In this document: one piece after another, positions 23,155-31,101 of the stretch
Position numbering within the stretch: position 1 is the first letter of the stretch
Layout of the letters: every line of letters starts with the position of its first letter
Assembly: GCA_034435615.1 (NCBI GenBank)
Contig: DAOTWZ010000051.1
Location: 1-40,191 of the forward strand
Source of the DNA: H17-190 sp034435615
GTDB taxonomy: Bacteria > Chloroflexota > Dehalococcoidia > SM23-28-2 > HRBIN24
DNA length: 40,191 bases
Direction of reading: 5' to 3'
Notes under the pieces: generated by a model
The model's database searches: none
What the model was told of the DNA's origin: nothing
Seen by the model: only the letters and a program-made list of their open reading frames with translations
Translations under genes and position numbers: made by a program

Positions 23155-23821
23155 CAACGGCCCGGGAGAGCGCAGGATCAGGGTGCTGCTGGTGGAAGAC
23201 CACGCTGTCGTCAGGGAGGGCACCAAGGCCCTCATGGCGCAGGAGCATGACATAGAGGTGGTGGGAGAGGCAGACTCGGTGGAAGGCGCCGTGGCGGCCG
23301 CCATGGCCCTTCAGCCCGATGTCATAGTCCTGGACGTGCGCCTGAGGGGCGGTAGCGGCGTGGAGGTGGCCAGACGGGTGCGCGAGGTGGCGCCGGACAC
23401 TGGCATCCTCGTCCTCACGGCCTACGATAACGACCAATACATCCGCTCCTTCATGCGGGTAGGGGTGCAGGGATACCTCCTCAAGAGCGCCTCCGCCTCC
23501 GAGGTGAACAACGCCATCCGTATCATCCACCAGGGAGGGACTGTGCTGGCACCGGAGATCGCCACCAAGGTGGTGGCGGTGCTCTCCAGCGGCGGCAAGC
23601 AGCGGACCGCTGTGGGAGAGGAGCTGACGGAGCGGGAGCTCGAGATCCTGGAGCTCCTCCTCACCGGGGCCCGCAACGCCGAGATAGCTTCCCACCTCGG
23701 CATCTCGGTGAAGACGGTGGAGAGCCATATCACCTCCATCCTGAACAAGCTGGGGGTGGAGACCCGCACGCAGGCGGTGCTGCGGGCCGTCCAGGAAGGG
23801 CTCATCCAGCTACCGGAGTGA
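23138..23821 (+). CDS. comA: ComA-like NarL/LuxR response regulator
   Basis: A 227-residue response regulator with a complete receiver: the acidic pair Glu20/Asp21, phospho-acceptor Asp66 in VIVLDVRLRGG, Thr in LVLTAYD, and Lys in YLLKSAS. A LuxR/NarL helix-turn-helix occupies about 160-220 (ELTERELEILELLL, KTVESHITSILNKLGV). Partnering a HisKA_3 kinase with a NarL-type regulator is standard, and the 17-base overlap with the kinase gene makes the pairing firm. In Bacillus the equivalent ComA is activated by ComP when the isoprenylated ComX peptide accumulates. Likely targets include its own upstream region (GGGAAAACCC pair) and perhaps the gene downstream. The ATG has GGAGGGG upstream. Confidence 0.9.
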   Translation: MPRGADNGPGERRIRVLLVEDHAVVREGTKALMAQEHDIEVVGEADSVEGAVAAAMALQPDVIVLDVRLRGGSGVEVARRVREVAPDTGILVLTAYDNDQYIRSFMRVGVQGYLLKSASASEVNNAIRIIHQGGTVLAPEIATKVVAVLSSGGKQRTAVGEELTERELEILELLLTGARNAEIASHLGISVKTVESHITSILNKLGVETRTQAVLRAVQEGLIQLPE

Positions 23822-23977
23822 AGGCCGTCTCCCCTGCTCCGGCAGCGTCTCGTGTTGTAGGACCCGCTCTCCGTCCATTACAATGCGAGATACTAGCGAC
23901 CGCCGCAGCCTGCGCGACGTATCGAGGGGAGGGGACCCGACACCCTGCACAGTCTCGGGGCAGGGGTAGCCCACGTC

Positions 23978-24006
23978 TGGAAAAACTGTCGAAACTTGTA
24001 TAGAAT
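23978..24006 (+). promoter_or_regulatory. Candidate promoter for the FtsH-like gene
   Basis: TGGAAA (23978-23983) and TAGAAT (24001-24006) are 17 bases apart in the 274-base gap after the regulator gene, giving a leader of about 80 bases. A second candidate (TTGTAG-18-TACAAT, 23855-23884) lies further upstream. A CCCTGC/GCAGGG stem (23943-23965) between them could end the upstream transcript, but it lacks a T-run. Confidence 0.5.
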
Positions 24007-24095
24007 GGGCTGCGCTGTCCTTCTGTAAGCTGTAGACTGGTCGTGTCCCGGCGGCGAATGGACAGCATTCTCGATGAGGTGAGGGGACAGTGGCG

Positions 24096-26747
24096 ATGGA
24101 GCCCCAGGAAGGAAGCTTAAGAAGGCTCTACGTGGCGGCGGCCCGCTGGCTCACGGTGCCCTTCCTCCTGATGGTGGGCCTGACCTGCTTCGCCGTGACG
24201 CGTTTCGTGCTCGATGGCCCCCTCTTCGCCTCCGCCCTCTACGGCCTCCTTTCCTTCCTGGCAGCGGCCGCCATCCTCTTTAGCCTCGGCCTCCTCTACC
24301 GCCACGCTGAGGCCGACCTCCTCCTGAGGCAGTCGCCCGTCCTCGACCCTGAAGAGAGGCGGGCTCGCTCTCGGGAGACCCTGAAGGAGATGAAGCGTCA
24401 GAGCGTCCTGGCGCAGACCTGGAAGAACCGCAAGCTCTTCTACCAGAACGCCCTACTGGTGGCCGCCTACCTCGTGGTGGTGGCCGTCATCACCAGGCAC
24501 TTCTTCGGCCTCTACCCGCGGGACGTCTTCCTCCTGCCCTTCCCGGCCCTGGTGGGGGTGTGGTTCCTGCTCCTCCTCTTCCTCCCCCGCTTCCTGATAA
24601 TCATCGTTCTGGCCCTCCTCACCGCCGCTCTCATGATCTCCCTCTCCCTGGGGCCGGAGTTCGTCCTCTTCCTACTGCCCTACCTCTTCCTCTTCCCGCT
24701 GCTGATGCTCCTGAACTTCCTGATCCTCTTCGGTCCCCTGGCCATATTCAACATCATGCAGATAAAGGTCATCCGGCCGGGGGAGGCGACCTGGGGCGTG
24801 GCCCTGGACGACGTCCGCGGCCAGGAGGAGGCCAAGAAGCAGATCCTGACCGCCCTCCGCATCTTCTCCTCCGCCGAAGGAAAGAAGCTCATAGAGCTGG
24901 GAGGGCGGCCGGAACGAGGGCTCCTGATGGTGGGGCCGCCCGGCACAGGCAAGACCCTCATCGCCAAGGCGATAGCCAGCACCCTGAACGCCCCCATCAT
25001 CATCACCAACGGCTCCGCCTTCATGGCCACCTTCCTGGCCATCGATGTCCTGGTGATGCTCTACATGCGCTTCCGGGCGGAGGCGCTGGCGCGGGAGTTC
25101 GGCCGGGCGGTGGTCTTCATCGACGAGGCGGAGCTGCTTCTGCAGAGGCGGGGCGGCATGCTTCCCGGCCGGGTCGAGGGGACGGCGGGGAGGATCGACA
25201 GCCTGTGGCGCCTCTTCGACTACGACGAGTTCGGCTGCATCTCCTCCTGCGGCCTTATGTTCGATCACTCCCAGGCGCGGGAGAGCTTCTGGGAGCGGAA
25301 GTTCCCCCAGAAGGAGAACGTCTCCCCCCAGATGCTCCCCTTCCCCTTCATGGGCGGCTTTGGCGGCTTCTCCATGGCCATCTTCCCCTTCCTGGTCTGG
25401 CTGGACGGCATGGACTCGCCGCCCCTGCTGCAGCGGGTGCTGCGCAGCAAGATCAACGAGCTGCTGGACGTCCTCCTCGTCCCGCCTGTCCTGGAGATCG
25501 GCAAGAGGACGCTCTACCTGCGGCTGCCGCCGGCCCAGCCGCCCATCTACAACATCTACTTCTTCGCCGCCACCAACCGGCCCCACCTGATCGACCCGGC
25601 CATGCGCCGGCCCGGGCGTTTCGGCAAGACGGTGGTCTTCACCACCCCTGGCGAGGCGGAGCGAGAGGACATAGCCGACCTCTACCTCTCCAAGGTGGTG
25701 CACCATCCCAGCCTGGACGACCCCGACCGTCGCAAGGAGTTCGCCCGAGTCACGGTGGGGCTCAGCCCGGCCGAGATAGAGCAGGTGATCCGGGACGCCG
25801 TCAACTATCGCTACGACCACATCCAGCTACTGAAAGAGGTGAAGGCGGCGGTGGAGGCCGGCCGCCCCCTGGACTACCGCATGCAACGCTTCTGGGAGCG
25901 CCACCGCCACGAGCTGGACGAGGAGGACTGGGACAACCCCTGGGTCACCTGGGACGCCCTGATGGAGTCGCTGGCCGCCCTGCGCCACGGTATGGCCAAG
26001 CCCACCCGGACCACGGAGCGCAACCGCGAGCGAACGGCCTACCATGAGTTCGCCGGGCACTTCCTGCCCCTCAAGTACTTCTGTGGCGAGTGGTACCGGC
26101 CCATCGTCCTCTCCATCATGCCCCGCGGCGAGGCCCTGGGGATGGTGGCCCACGTCCCCATAGAGGAGCACGACCCCCAGCCGCAGCGGATGCTGGAGGG
26201 GCTGCTGCGGGTCAGCATCGGCTCCATCGTGGCAGAGCGCCTCTACTTCCAGGACAACGAGCCTGGCGTGGCCAAGGACCTGGAGAACGCCACCCGCATC
26301 GCCACCGCCATGGTAGGGCTCTTCGGCATGGTGCCCCGCCGCTGCTCCGAGGAGGAGCGGGCCCGCTATGCCCGCATCGGCGAATCTCTCATGTCGGTGG
26401 CCGGCGCCCACCCGTCCCTTCTCAACGAGGGGAACGGCTTCATCGGCGCCACCCTGGCCTCCCCCGGGAAGCGGGAGGATGTGTGCGTCCTCCTGGGGCA
26501 GGCCTTCGTTGACGTCTACCGCCTTCTGCGCAAGAACCGGGAGCGGGCGCCGCCAGTGGTGCGGGAGCTACTGGAGAAGGACGAGATAGTGGGCCGGGGA
26601 CTCGAGAGCCTGTGGGAGAACCTGCAGATCGAGCCCCTCCTGCACGAGGACAGAGCGGTCTGGCCCGACGACGAGGTAGCCCCCGAGAACCCCTTCTACC
26701 GTTCCGCCAGGGACACCGTCGCCGTCGAACCGGCCGGGACGGAGTGA
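24096..26747 (+). CDS. Large membrane FtsH-like AAA+ protein with altered protease motif
   Basis: An 883-residue protein with the FtsH plan but several oddities. The N-terminal 230 residues hold about six hydrophobic segments (two, then a charged linker, then about four) instead of two. The AAA+ domain has GPPGTGKT (280-287), Walker B VVFIDEAE (Asp343-Glu344), and a second region of homology AATNRPHLIDPAMRRPGRF beginning near 492. About 150 residues separate Walker B from that region, against roughly 50 in ordinary FtsH, so an insertion of about 100 residues, rich in hydrophobic Phe/Gly/Met, sits inside the ATPase. The peptidase-like domain reads HEFAGH (650-655), one residue longer than HExxH, while the downstream Asp ligand segment (KDLENATRIATAMVG) is kept. 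It may be an unfoldase or an altered metalloprotease. ATG 24096 is chosen over GTG 24090 by distance from GAGGGG. Confidence 0.85.
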   Translation: MEPQEGSLRRLYVAAARWLTVPFLLMVGLTCFAVTRFVLDGPLFASALYGLLSFLAAAAILFSLGLLYRHAEADLLLRQSPVLDPEERRARSRETLKEMKRQSVLAQTWKNRKLFYQNALLVAAYLVVVAVITRHFFGLYPRDVFLLPFPALVGVWFLLLLFLPRFLIIIVLALLTAALMISLSLGPEFVLFLLPYLFLFPLLMLLNFLILFGPLAIFNIMQIKVIRPGEATWGVALDDVRGQEEAKKQILTALRIFSSAEGKKLIELGGRPERGLLMVGPPGTGKTLIAKAIASTLNAPIIITNGSAFMATFLAIDVLVMLYMRFRAEALAREFGRAVVFIDEAELLLQRRGGMLPGRVEGTAGRIDSLWRLFDYDEFGCISSCGLMFDHSQARESFWERKFPQKENVSPQMLPFPFMGGFGGFSMAIFPFLVWLDGMDSPPLLQRVLRSKINELLDVLLVPPVLEIGKRTLYLRLPPAQPPIYNIYFFAATNRPHLIDPAMRRPGRFGKTVVFTTPGEAEREDIADLYLSKVVHHPSLDDPDRRKEFARVTVGLSPAEIEQVIRDAVNYRYDHIQLLKEVKAAVEAGRPLDYRMQRFWERHRHELDEEDWDNPWVTWDALMESLAALRHGMAKPTRTTERNRERTAYHEFAGHFLPLKYFCGEWYRPIVLSIMPRGEALGMVAHVPIEEHDPQPQRMLEGLLRVSIGSIVAERLYFQDNEPGVAKDLENATRIATAMVGLFGMVPRRCSEEERARYARIGESLMSVAGAHPSLLNEGNGFIGATLASPGKREDVCVLLGQAFVDVYRLLRKNRERAPPVVRELLEKDEIVGRGLESLWENLQIEPLLHEDRAVWPDDEVAPENPFYRSARDTVAVEPAGTE

Positions 26748-26768
26748 CGAGAGGAGGAAACGGAGGCC

Positions 26769-27377
26769 ATGATCAGGTGGCGCCTCATCATAGCGGCCCT
26801 CGTCTTCTCCCTGGCCTCTACCGCCTGCCTGGGAGAGGTCAATTATGCCAGGCCGGACTTCGACATCAACGGCCGGACCGACGACCAGCGAGTGCGGGCC
26901 ATAGCGGCCGCTGTCCAGGACCGCTTCCAGGGCTTCGTCGCCGTGCCGGCGGCGGAGATCAATGTGGGCCAGGAGGGCCCCCAGGCCAGCTACCTGGTCA
27001 TGGTCACCGTCTCCCGGGAGACCCTTTCCCGCTTCCCCCAGACAGCCCAGGCAGCCCGCGCCCAGGAGGAGGCTCTGGACAAGATCAACGATGCCCTGGC
27101 CGCCCTCCTGCGCCTCAGCACCAAGCATCTCTCCCAGGGCCAGACGGTCATCCGTGTCGTGGACATGACGCTCTTCCTCCCCGATGGCGGCGTCTACAAG
27201 GCCACCTCCCGTATGGAGCAGCTCCAGGGGATCAAGGACGATGCCCCCAGGGAGCGGTGGCTGGAGACCCTCTCTCTCAGCCAGCAGGTGGTGGTGCCGG
27301 GCTCCGTATGGGAGGAGATCCTGCAGACCCTCAGCGAGCAGGGCCAGGAGGTGCCGCAGCCCGAGCCCGGCTCCTGA
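26769..27377 (+). CDS. Predicted lipoprotein of unknown function
   Basis: A 202-residue protein beginning with a signal peptide and lipobox (ASTAC, Cys20). I recognise no domain. The mature part mixes helices and strands, with a helical stretch around 95-120 (ALDKINDALAALLR), a strand-like segment VIRVVDMTLFLPDGGVYKA, and a flexible Pro/Glu-rich tail. It begins 21 bases after the FtsH-like gene with GAGAGGAGG upstream, so it is probably cotranscribed and may act with that membrane protein at the outer face, for instance as an adaptor or substrate-binding partner. That link rests on position only. Confidence 0.7.
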   Translation: MIRWRLIIAALVFSLASTACLGEVNYARPDFDINGRTDDQRVRAIAAAVQDRFQGFVAVPAAEINVGQEGPQASYLVMVTVSRETLSRFPQTAQAARAQEEALDKINDALAALLRLSTKHLSQGQTVIRVVDMTLFLPDGGVYKATSRMEQLQGIKDDAPRERWLETLSLSQQVVVPGSVWEEILQTLSEQGQEVPQPEPGS

Positions 27378-27378
27378 G

Positions 27379-27762
27379 CTAGGCCCCCGGCTGGCGCTGC
27401 TGGCCCTCGAACTCCGCCTGGAGGGCGTAGGCCTCCGCCTCCAGGGGCAGCCGCTGCGAGTAGCGAAAGCCGTGGCGCGCCAGGTCCCACAGGTAGCGCG
27501 CCAGGAACGGTAGCAGCCCGTACCGGCGGTACTGCTCGATGTGCTTCATCTCGTGGGCCATCAGAGAGAGGAAACGGGGACTGGCCGGGTCATAGCGGGC
27601 CCTTCCTAGGAAGACGAAGGGGTAGACCGTCATGGCCCCCTGGCGCAGGACGGAACGGACGAACCAGCACACCGGCCCACCCTGGACCAGGCGAACCCTC
27701 TCCAGGGGCAGGTCAGGGAACCAGGGCCGCAGCGCCTCTATAACCGGCGGTGGCAGTCTCAC
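27379..27762 (-). CDS. Small HExxH metallopeptidase-like protein
   Basis: A 127-residue protein with a zincin signature HEMKH (His70, Glu71, His74) and a downstream LEAEAY (Glu108/Glu110) that could give the third ligand. No signal peptide or membrane helix is evident, though a hydrophobic Trp/Phe/Leu segment (82-97) separates the two motifs. Small proteins of this sort are commonly annotated as putative metalloproteases of unknown substrate. The start is GTG with a GGGG-rich upstream. It is convergent with the lipoprotein gene, the two stop codons being one base apart. Confidence 0.7.
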   Translation of the reverse strand: MRLPPPVIEALRPWFPDLPLERVRLVQGGPVCWFVRSVLRQGAMTVYPFVFLGRARYDPASPRFLSLMAHEMKHIEQYRRYGLLPFLARYLWDLARHGFRYSQRLPLEAEAYALQAEFEGQQRQPGA

Positions 27763-27856
27763 TGCGGCCCCATTATGCCCGGACAGGCCACCCCTGACCA
27801 GAGCCTCACGCAGGCCATGGCCGGCGCCAGAGGAAGAGGTCGGGATCGAAGGGGAG

Positions 27857-27931
27857 TGGTGCCGGGGGGCGGAATCGAACCGCCGACACCGCGGTTTTCA
27901 GCCGCGTGCTCTACCGCTGAGCTACCCCGGC
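27857..27931 (-). tRNA. tRNA-Phe (anticodon GAA)
   Basis: The reverse complement begins GCCGGGGTAGCTCAGC and folds as a cloverleaf: acceptor stem GCCGGGG/CCCCGGC, anticodon stem GCGGC/ACCGC-type with loop CTGAAAA giving GAA, T-loop TTCGATT. The discriminator is A and CCA is encoded (27857-27859). A strong promoter lies 8 bases upstream. Confidence 0.96.
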
Positions 27932-27939
27932 CCACGCGC

Positions 27940-27968
27940 ATTCTAGAAGCTGCGTACTTACCGGTCAA
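27940..27968 (-). promoter_or_regulatory. Promoter of tRNA-Phe
   Basis: On the minus strand TTGACC (27963-27968) is followed after exactly 17 bases by TAGAAT (27940-27945), whose end is 8 bases from the mature tRNA 5' end. The transcript would therefore have almost no leader. Confidence 0.75.
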
Positions 27969-28172
27969 GCCGCCTCCCCGGCCGACGAAGGGCGCTGGCC
28001 CCTCAGCCGCCAGTAAGCTATACTACGTCCCAACAAGGGAGAGAGGCCTCGCCAGCGGACGAGGGGAGCCGAGCGAAAGGCCCGCGAAACGCGACTCGCA
28101 GCCGTCTCGGTGCGTTAGTCCTTGAGGACAAAGGAACTCCGTTCACAATCTCGGACAGCGAGGGGGTGTCAC

Positions 28173-29156
28173 ATGCGCGTACTGGTGACAGGGGGGGCCG
28201 GCTATATAGGCTCCGTCCTGGTGCCTATGCTGCTGGAGAGGGGGCACCAGGTCAGAGTCCTGGACTCGGGCTTCTTCGGCACGGACCACCTCCCCAGCCA
28301 GGCTGAACTGGTCATCGGCGACATCCTGGAGATGCGAGAGGAGTGGCTGGAGGGGATGGAGGCCGTCATCCACCTGGCCGCCCTCTCCAATGACCCGATG
28401 GCCGACTTCAGCCCCAGGCTGAACTACGAGATCAACGCCGCCGGCGCCGCCCTGGTAGCCCAGTACGCCAAGCGCTGTGGCGTGCCCCGCTTCATCATGG
28501 GCTCCACCTGCTCCGTCTACGGCTTCACCGAGGAGCAGGAAGTGGACGAAGACTGGCCCTCCCGGCCCCAGTATCCCTACGCCATCTCCAAGCTGATGGC
28601 GGAACGGGCCCTCCAGTGCCTGGCCGACGACTCCTTCCGCACCATCGTCTTGCGGAAGGGGACGGTTATCGGCTGGAGCCCCCGCATGCGCTATGACCTG
28701 GTGGCCAACACCATGGTGAAGACCGCCCTCTCGGAGGGTCGCATCATGGTGCGCAGCGTGCGCCTCTGGCGGCCCGTGCTGGACGTGTGGGACGCCGCTC
28801 TGGCCTACGTCAAGGCCCTGGAGGCGGCCGACCACATCACCGGCGTCTTCAACGTGGCCTACGACAACTTCACCATCGGCCAGATAGCGGAGGAGGTCCA
28901 GGCAGCGCTGCGAGAGCGGGGTATAGAGGTATCGGTCATCTATGATGACCAGCCGGACGTCCGCAACTACCGCGTCTCCACCCGGCGAGCCCGCGAAGTC
29001 CTGGGCATCGCTCCCACCATCTCCGTCAGGGAATCGGCCGGGCTGATGGTGGACAAGGTGCTGTCCGGCATCAACGCCGACTTCGCCAATCCCCGCTACT
29101 ACAACATCGAGTGGATGAAGCTGAAGCTGGCGGAGGCGGCCCGCTCCGTCAGGTAG
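28173..29156 (+). CDS. NAD-dependent epimerase/dehydratase (extended SDR, GalE-like)
   Basis: A 327-residue extended short-chain dehydrogenase/reductase of the nucleotide-sugar epimerase type. The Rossmann motif TGGAGYIGS (6-14) is at the N-terminus; HLAALSND and MGSTCSVYG carry the NAD contacts and the catalytic Ser/Thr; the active-site pair is Tyr136/Lys140 in YAISK. It probably modifies an NDP-sugar for the polysaccharide genes that follow. ATG 28173 is chosen over an upstream frame from 28122 because the Rossmann strand begins immediately (MRVLVTGG) and GAGGGGG lies upstream. The 241-base gap before it holds the tRNA-Phe promoter on the other strand and a TATACT (28019-28024) that may be this gene's -10. 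The exact epimerase or dehydratase activity is unknown. Confidence 0.9.
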   Translation: MRVLVTGGAGYIGSVLVPMLLERGHQVRVLDSGFFGTDHLPSQAELVIGDILEMREEWLEGMEAVIHLAALSNDPMADFSPRLNYEINAAGAALVAQYAKRCGVPRFIMGSTCSVYGFTEEQEVDEDWPSRPQYPYAISKLMAERALQCLADDSFRTIVLRKGTVIGWSPRMRYDLVANTMVKTALSEGRIMVRSVRLWRPVLDVWDAALAYVKALEAADHITGVFNVAYDNFTIGQIAEEVQAALRERGIEVSVIYDDQPDVRNYRVSTRRAREVLGIAPTISVRESAGLMVDKVLSGINADFANPRYYNIEWMKLKLAEAARSVR

Positions 29157-29189
29157 CGGACGGACGGGAGAGGCCGGCCTCTGGCGCTC

Positions 29190-30350
29190 CTACCCGGCCT
29201 CGGCTCCCAGCATACGGGCCACGTAGCGGGCTATGGCCAGGCTGGCCGTCATCCCCGGCGACTCGATGCCGCCCAGGTGGATGTAGCCCCTGTCCTGCCA
29301 GATGAGGAAGTCCCGGGGCGGCTCGCCGGGGCGGTTGAGCTTCGGACGATAGCCCACCTGCCCGGGCGCTATGTCTTCCGGCCGCAGGTCGGGGAAGAAG
29401 GCACGACCGGCGACCAGGAACTGCTCACGGCGACTGTCGTCGGCCCGGTAGTTCAGGGGAGCGTCCGGGGGCAGCCACTCCGTGTCCGGGCCCAGGTGGA
29501 GGCCGCCGTCGATGTCCAGCGTCACGTGCACGCCGAGGCCGGCGCGGTCGCCATGGGGCAGAGGGTAGACCAGGTGGCGGAAGCGCTCCGCCTTCTCACG
29601 GTCCACCACGTCGTAGTAGCGCCCTTTATTGACATAATGCTTGAGCGGCGGATTCAGGGGGCCACCGTCGAGGTCATAGCCCAGGAGGGCGGCCAGGCGG
29701 TCGGCCATGAGGCCGGCGCTGTTGACCAGGGTCGCCGCCCCAATAGCCCCCTCTTCGCCCTCCGGCCCCACGTAACGGACGAGGAAGCCACCGTCCCGGC
29801 GCTCCAGGCCCACTACCTCGTGCCTGAAGGCGACGAAGGCGCCGTGGGCACGGGCCTCCTGCAGGTAGGAGCGCATCAGCCCCATCTGGTCCACGATGCC
29901 AGAGGAGGGGGAGAAGATGGCGCCGGCGGCCCGCAGGTGGGGTTCCAGCCGCGCCACCTCGTGAGGGGCCAGCATCTCCAGGCCGGGAACGCCGTTGGCG
30001 GAGGCGGCCCGCGCCAGCGCCTCCAGCAGAGGAATCTCTTCCTCGGCGCTGGCGATGACCAGCTTCCCCAGACGACGATGGCGCACCCCGTGGGCCTCCG
30101 CCCACTGGTAGAGCAGACGGTTCCCCTCTATGCAGAGACGGGTCTTGAGCCAGTCCGGCGGATAATAGAGGCCGGCGTGAATGACGCCGGAGTTGTGGGA
30201 GCTGTTCTCCAGCCCGTACGTGGGATGCCGCTCCAGGAGAGCCACTGCCCGCCGCGGCGCCAGCACGGCGGCGATGGCCAGCCCCACCACTCCGCCGCCC
30301 ACTATGGCCACGTCCACATCGGGAGCGAAGGGCCGGTCGGTCGGGGCCAT
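29190..30350 (-). CDS. lhgO: FAD-dependent L-2-hydroxyglutarate oxidase/dehydrogenase family (LhgO)
   Basis: A 386-residue DAO-type flavoprotein. The FAD-binding GGGVVG lies at 18-23, followed by the family stretch SSHNSGVIHAGLYYPP, which contacts flavin and substrate, and the later HLGPDTEWLP and GGIESPGMTASLAIARYV. These match LhgO/L2HGDH enzymes, which oxidise L-2-hydroxyglutarate to 2-oxoglutarate. In this genome the product could feed the KorAB enzyme encoded at 2.7-5.5 kb. ATG 30350 is taken because it lies 11 residues before the Rossmann strand; the frame stays open to 30461, and a longer N-terminus cannot be excluded. It is a single gene read against the polysaccharide operon, divergent from the sugar transferase. 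Confidence 0.85.
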   Translation of the reverse strand: MAPTDRPFAPDVDVAIVGGGVVGLAIAAVLAPRRAVALLERHPTYGLENSSHNSGVIHAGLYYPPDWLKTRLCIEGNRLLYQWAEAHGVRHRRLGKLVIASAEEEIPLLEALARAASANGVPGLEMLAPHEVARLEPHLRAAGAIFSPSSGIVDQMGLMRSYLQEARAHGAFVAFRHEVVGLERRDGGFLVRYVGPEGEEGAIGAATLVNSAGLMADRLAALLGYDLDGGPLNPPLKHYVNKGRYYDVVDREKAERFRHLVYPLPHGDRAGLGVHVTLDIDGGLHLGPDTEWLPPDAPLNYRADDSRREQFLVAGRAFFPDLRPEDIAPGQVGYRPKLNRPGEPPRDFLIWQDRGYIHLGGIESPGMTASLAIARYVARMLGAEAG

Positions 30351-30380
30351 ACCAATGGGCAGGATAGCGCGGCCTGGAGT

Positions 30381-30408
30381 AGCATACAAGGGTGGCTGCT
30401 GGTATGCT
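30381..30408. promoter_or_regulatory. Perfect inverted repeat between divergent genes
   Basis: AGCATAC (30381-30387) and GTATGCT (30402-30408) form a perfect 7-bp dyad with a 14-base spacer, so half-sites are 21 bp apart, centre to centre. It lies 60 bases before the sugar transferase start and 31 bases upstream of the chosen LhgO start. It could be an operator for either gene. Confidence 0.45.
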
Positions 30409-30468
30409 GAATTATCCGCCATCTGGCCCTTCCTGCTGGCGTCTGACTGGTATGAGGGCAACCAGACG

Positions 30469-31101
30469 ATGATAGATAGCCAAGAGGTGCCGGTCTATCC
30501 CACTCCCAGGGCGAAGCGCCTCATCGACATAACGGTGGCGACCCTGGCCCTGGCTGTCCTCTGGCCGGTCTTCGCCCTGGCCTGCCTGCTCATCAAGCTC
30601 GATTCGCCCGGGCCGGTGCTCATCCGCCAGAAGCGCATAGGCAAGGACGGCCGGCCCTTCACTTTCTACAAGTTCCGCACCCTCACCCACGGCGGCCAGG
30701 ACGACCTGAACGAACGTCTGCCCCGGGGCGACCTCACGAAGCAGCTTCTCAGCCCGCCCGGGCGCAACCCCAGGGCCACCACCATAGGCCGGGTGCTGCG
30801 GGAGACCACCGTCGACGAGCTCCCCCAACTCCTGAACGTCATAAAAGGAGACATGAGCCTGGTGGGGCCGCGGCCGGACGTGCCGGAGATAGTGTCCTGC
30901 TGGCCCCCTTATTTCCAGCAGCGGCACAAGGTGAAGCCAGGCATGACCGGGCTGGCCCAGGTGAACGGCCGGTCCGACCTCACTTACTACCAGAAGATCA
31001 TGTACGACCTGGACTACGTGCGCTATCATCCCCTCCGCCGCGACCTGGCGATCCTGCTGCGGACGGTGGGACTGGTCATCAGCAAGAAGGGTGCCCGATA
31101 G
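30469..31101 (+). CDS. Sugar transferase (polyprenyl-phosphate phosphoglycosyl transferase)
   Basis: A 210-residue monotopic phosphoglycosyl transferase of the bacterial sugar transferase family, close in size to PglC. It has one N-terminal hydrophobic segment (about 20-42) with the adjoining LDSPGPVLIRQKRIGKDG, then FTFYKFRTL, the catalytic DE in TVDELPQLLNVIKGDMS, and LVGPRPDVPE. It would transfer a sugar-1-phosphate from a nucleotide sugar to undecaprenyl phosphate on the inner face of the membrane, the first step in building a surface polysaccharide or glycan. The ATG at 30469 has GAGGG about ten bases upstream. It lacks the large membrane domain of WbaP/WcaJ. It overlaps the next gene by 11 bases. 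Confidence 0.93.
   Translation: MIDSQEVPVYPTPRAKRLIDITVATLALAVLWPVFALACLLIKLDSPGPVLIRQKRIGKDGRPFTFYKFRTLTHGGQDDLNERLPRGDLTKQLLSPPGRNPRATTIGRVLRETTVDELPQLLNVIKGDMSLVGPRPDVPEIVSCWPPYFQQRHKVKPGMTGLAQVNGRSDLTYYQKIMYDLDYVRYHPLRRDLAILLRTVGLVISKKGAR

Noticed and set aside
28122..28172. Upstream extension of the epimerase gene
   Set aside because: The Rossmann strand starts right at ATG 28173 and the extension has no ribosome-binding site.
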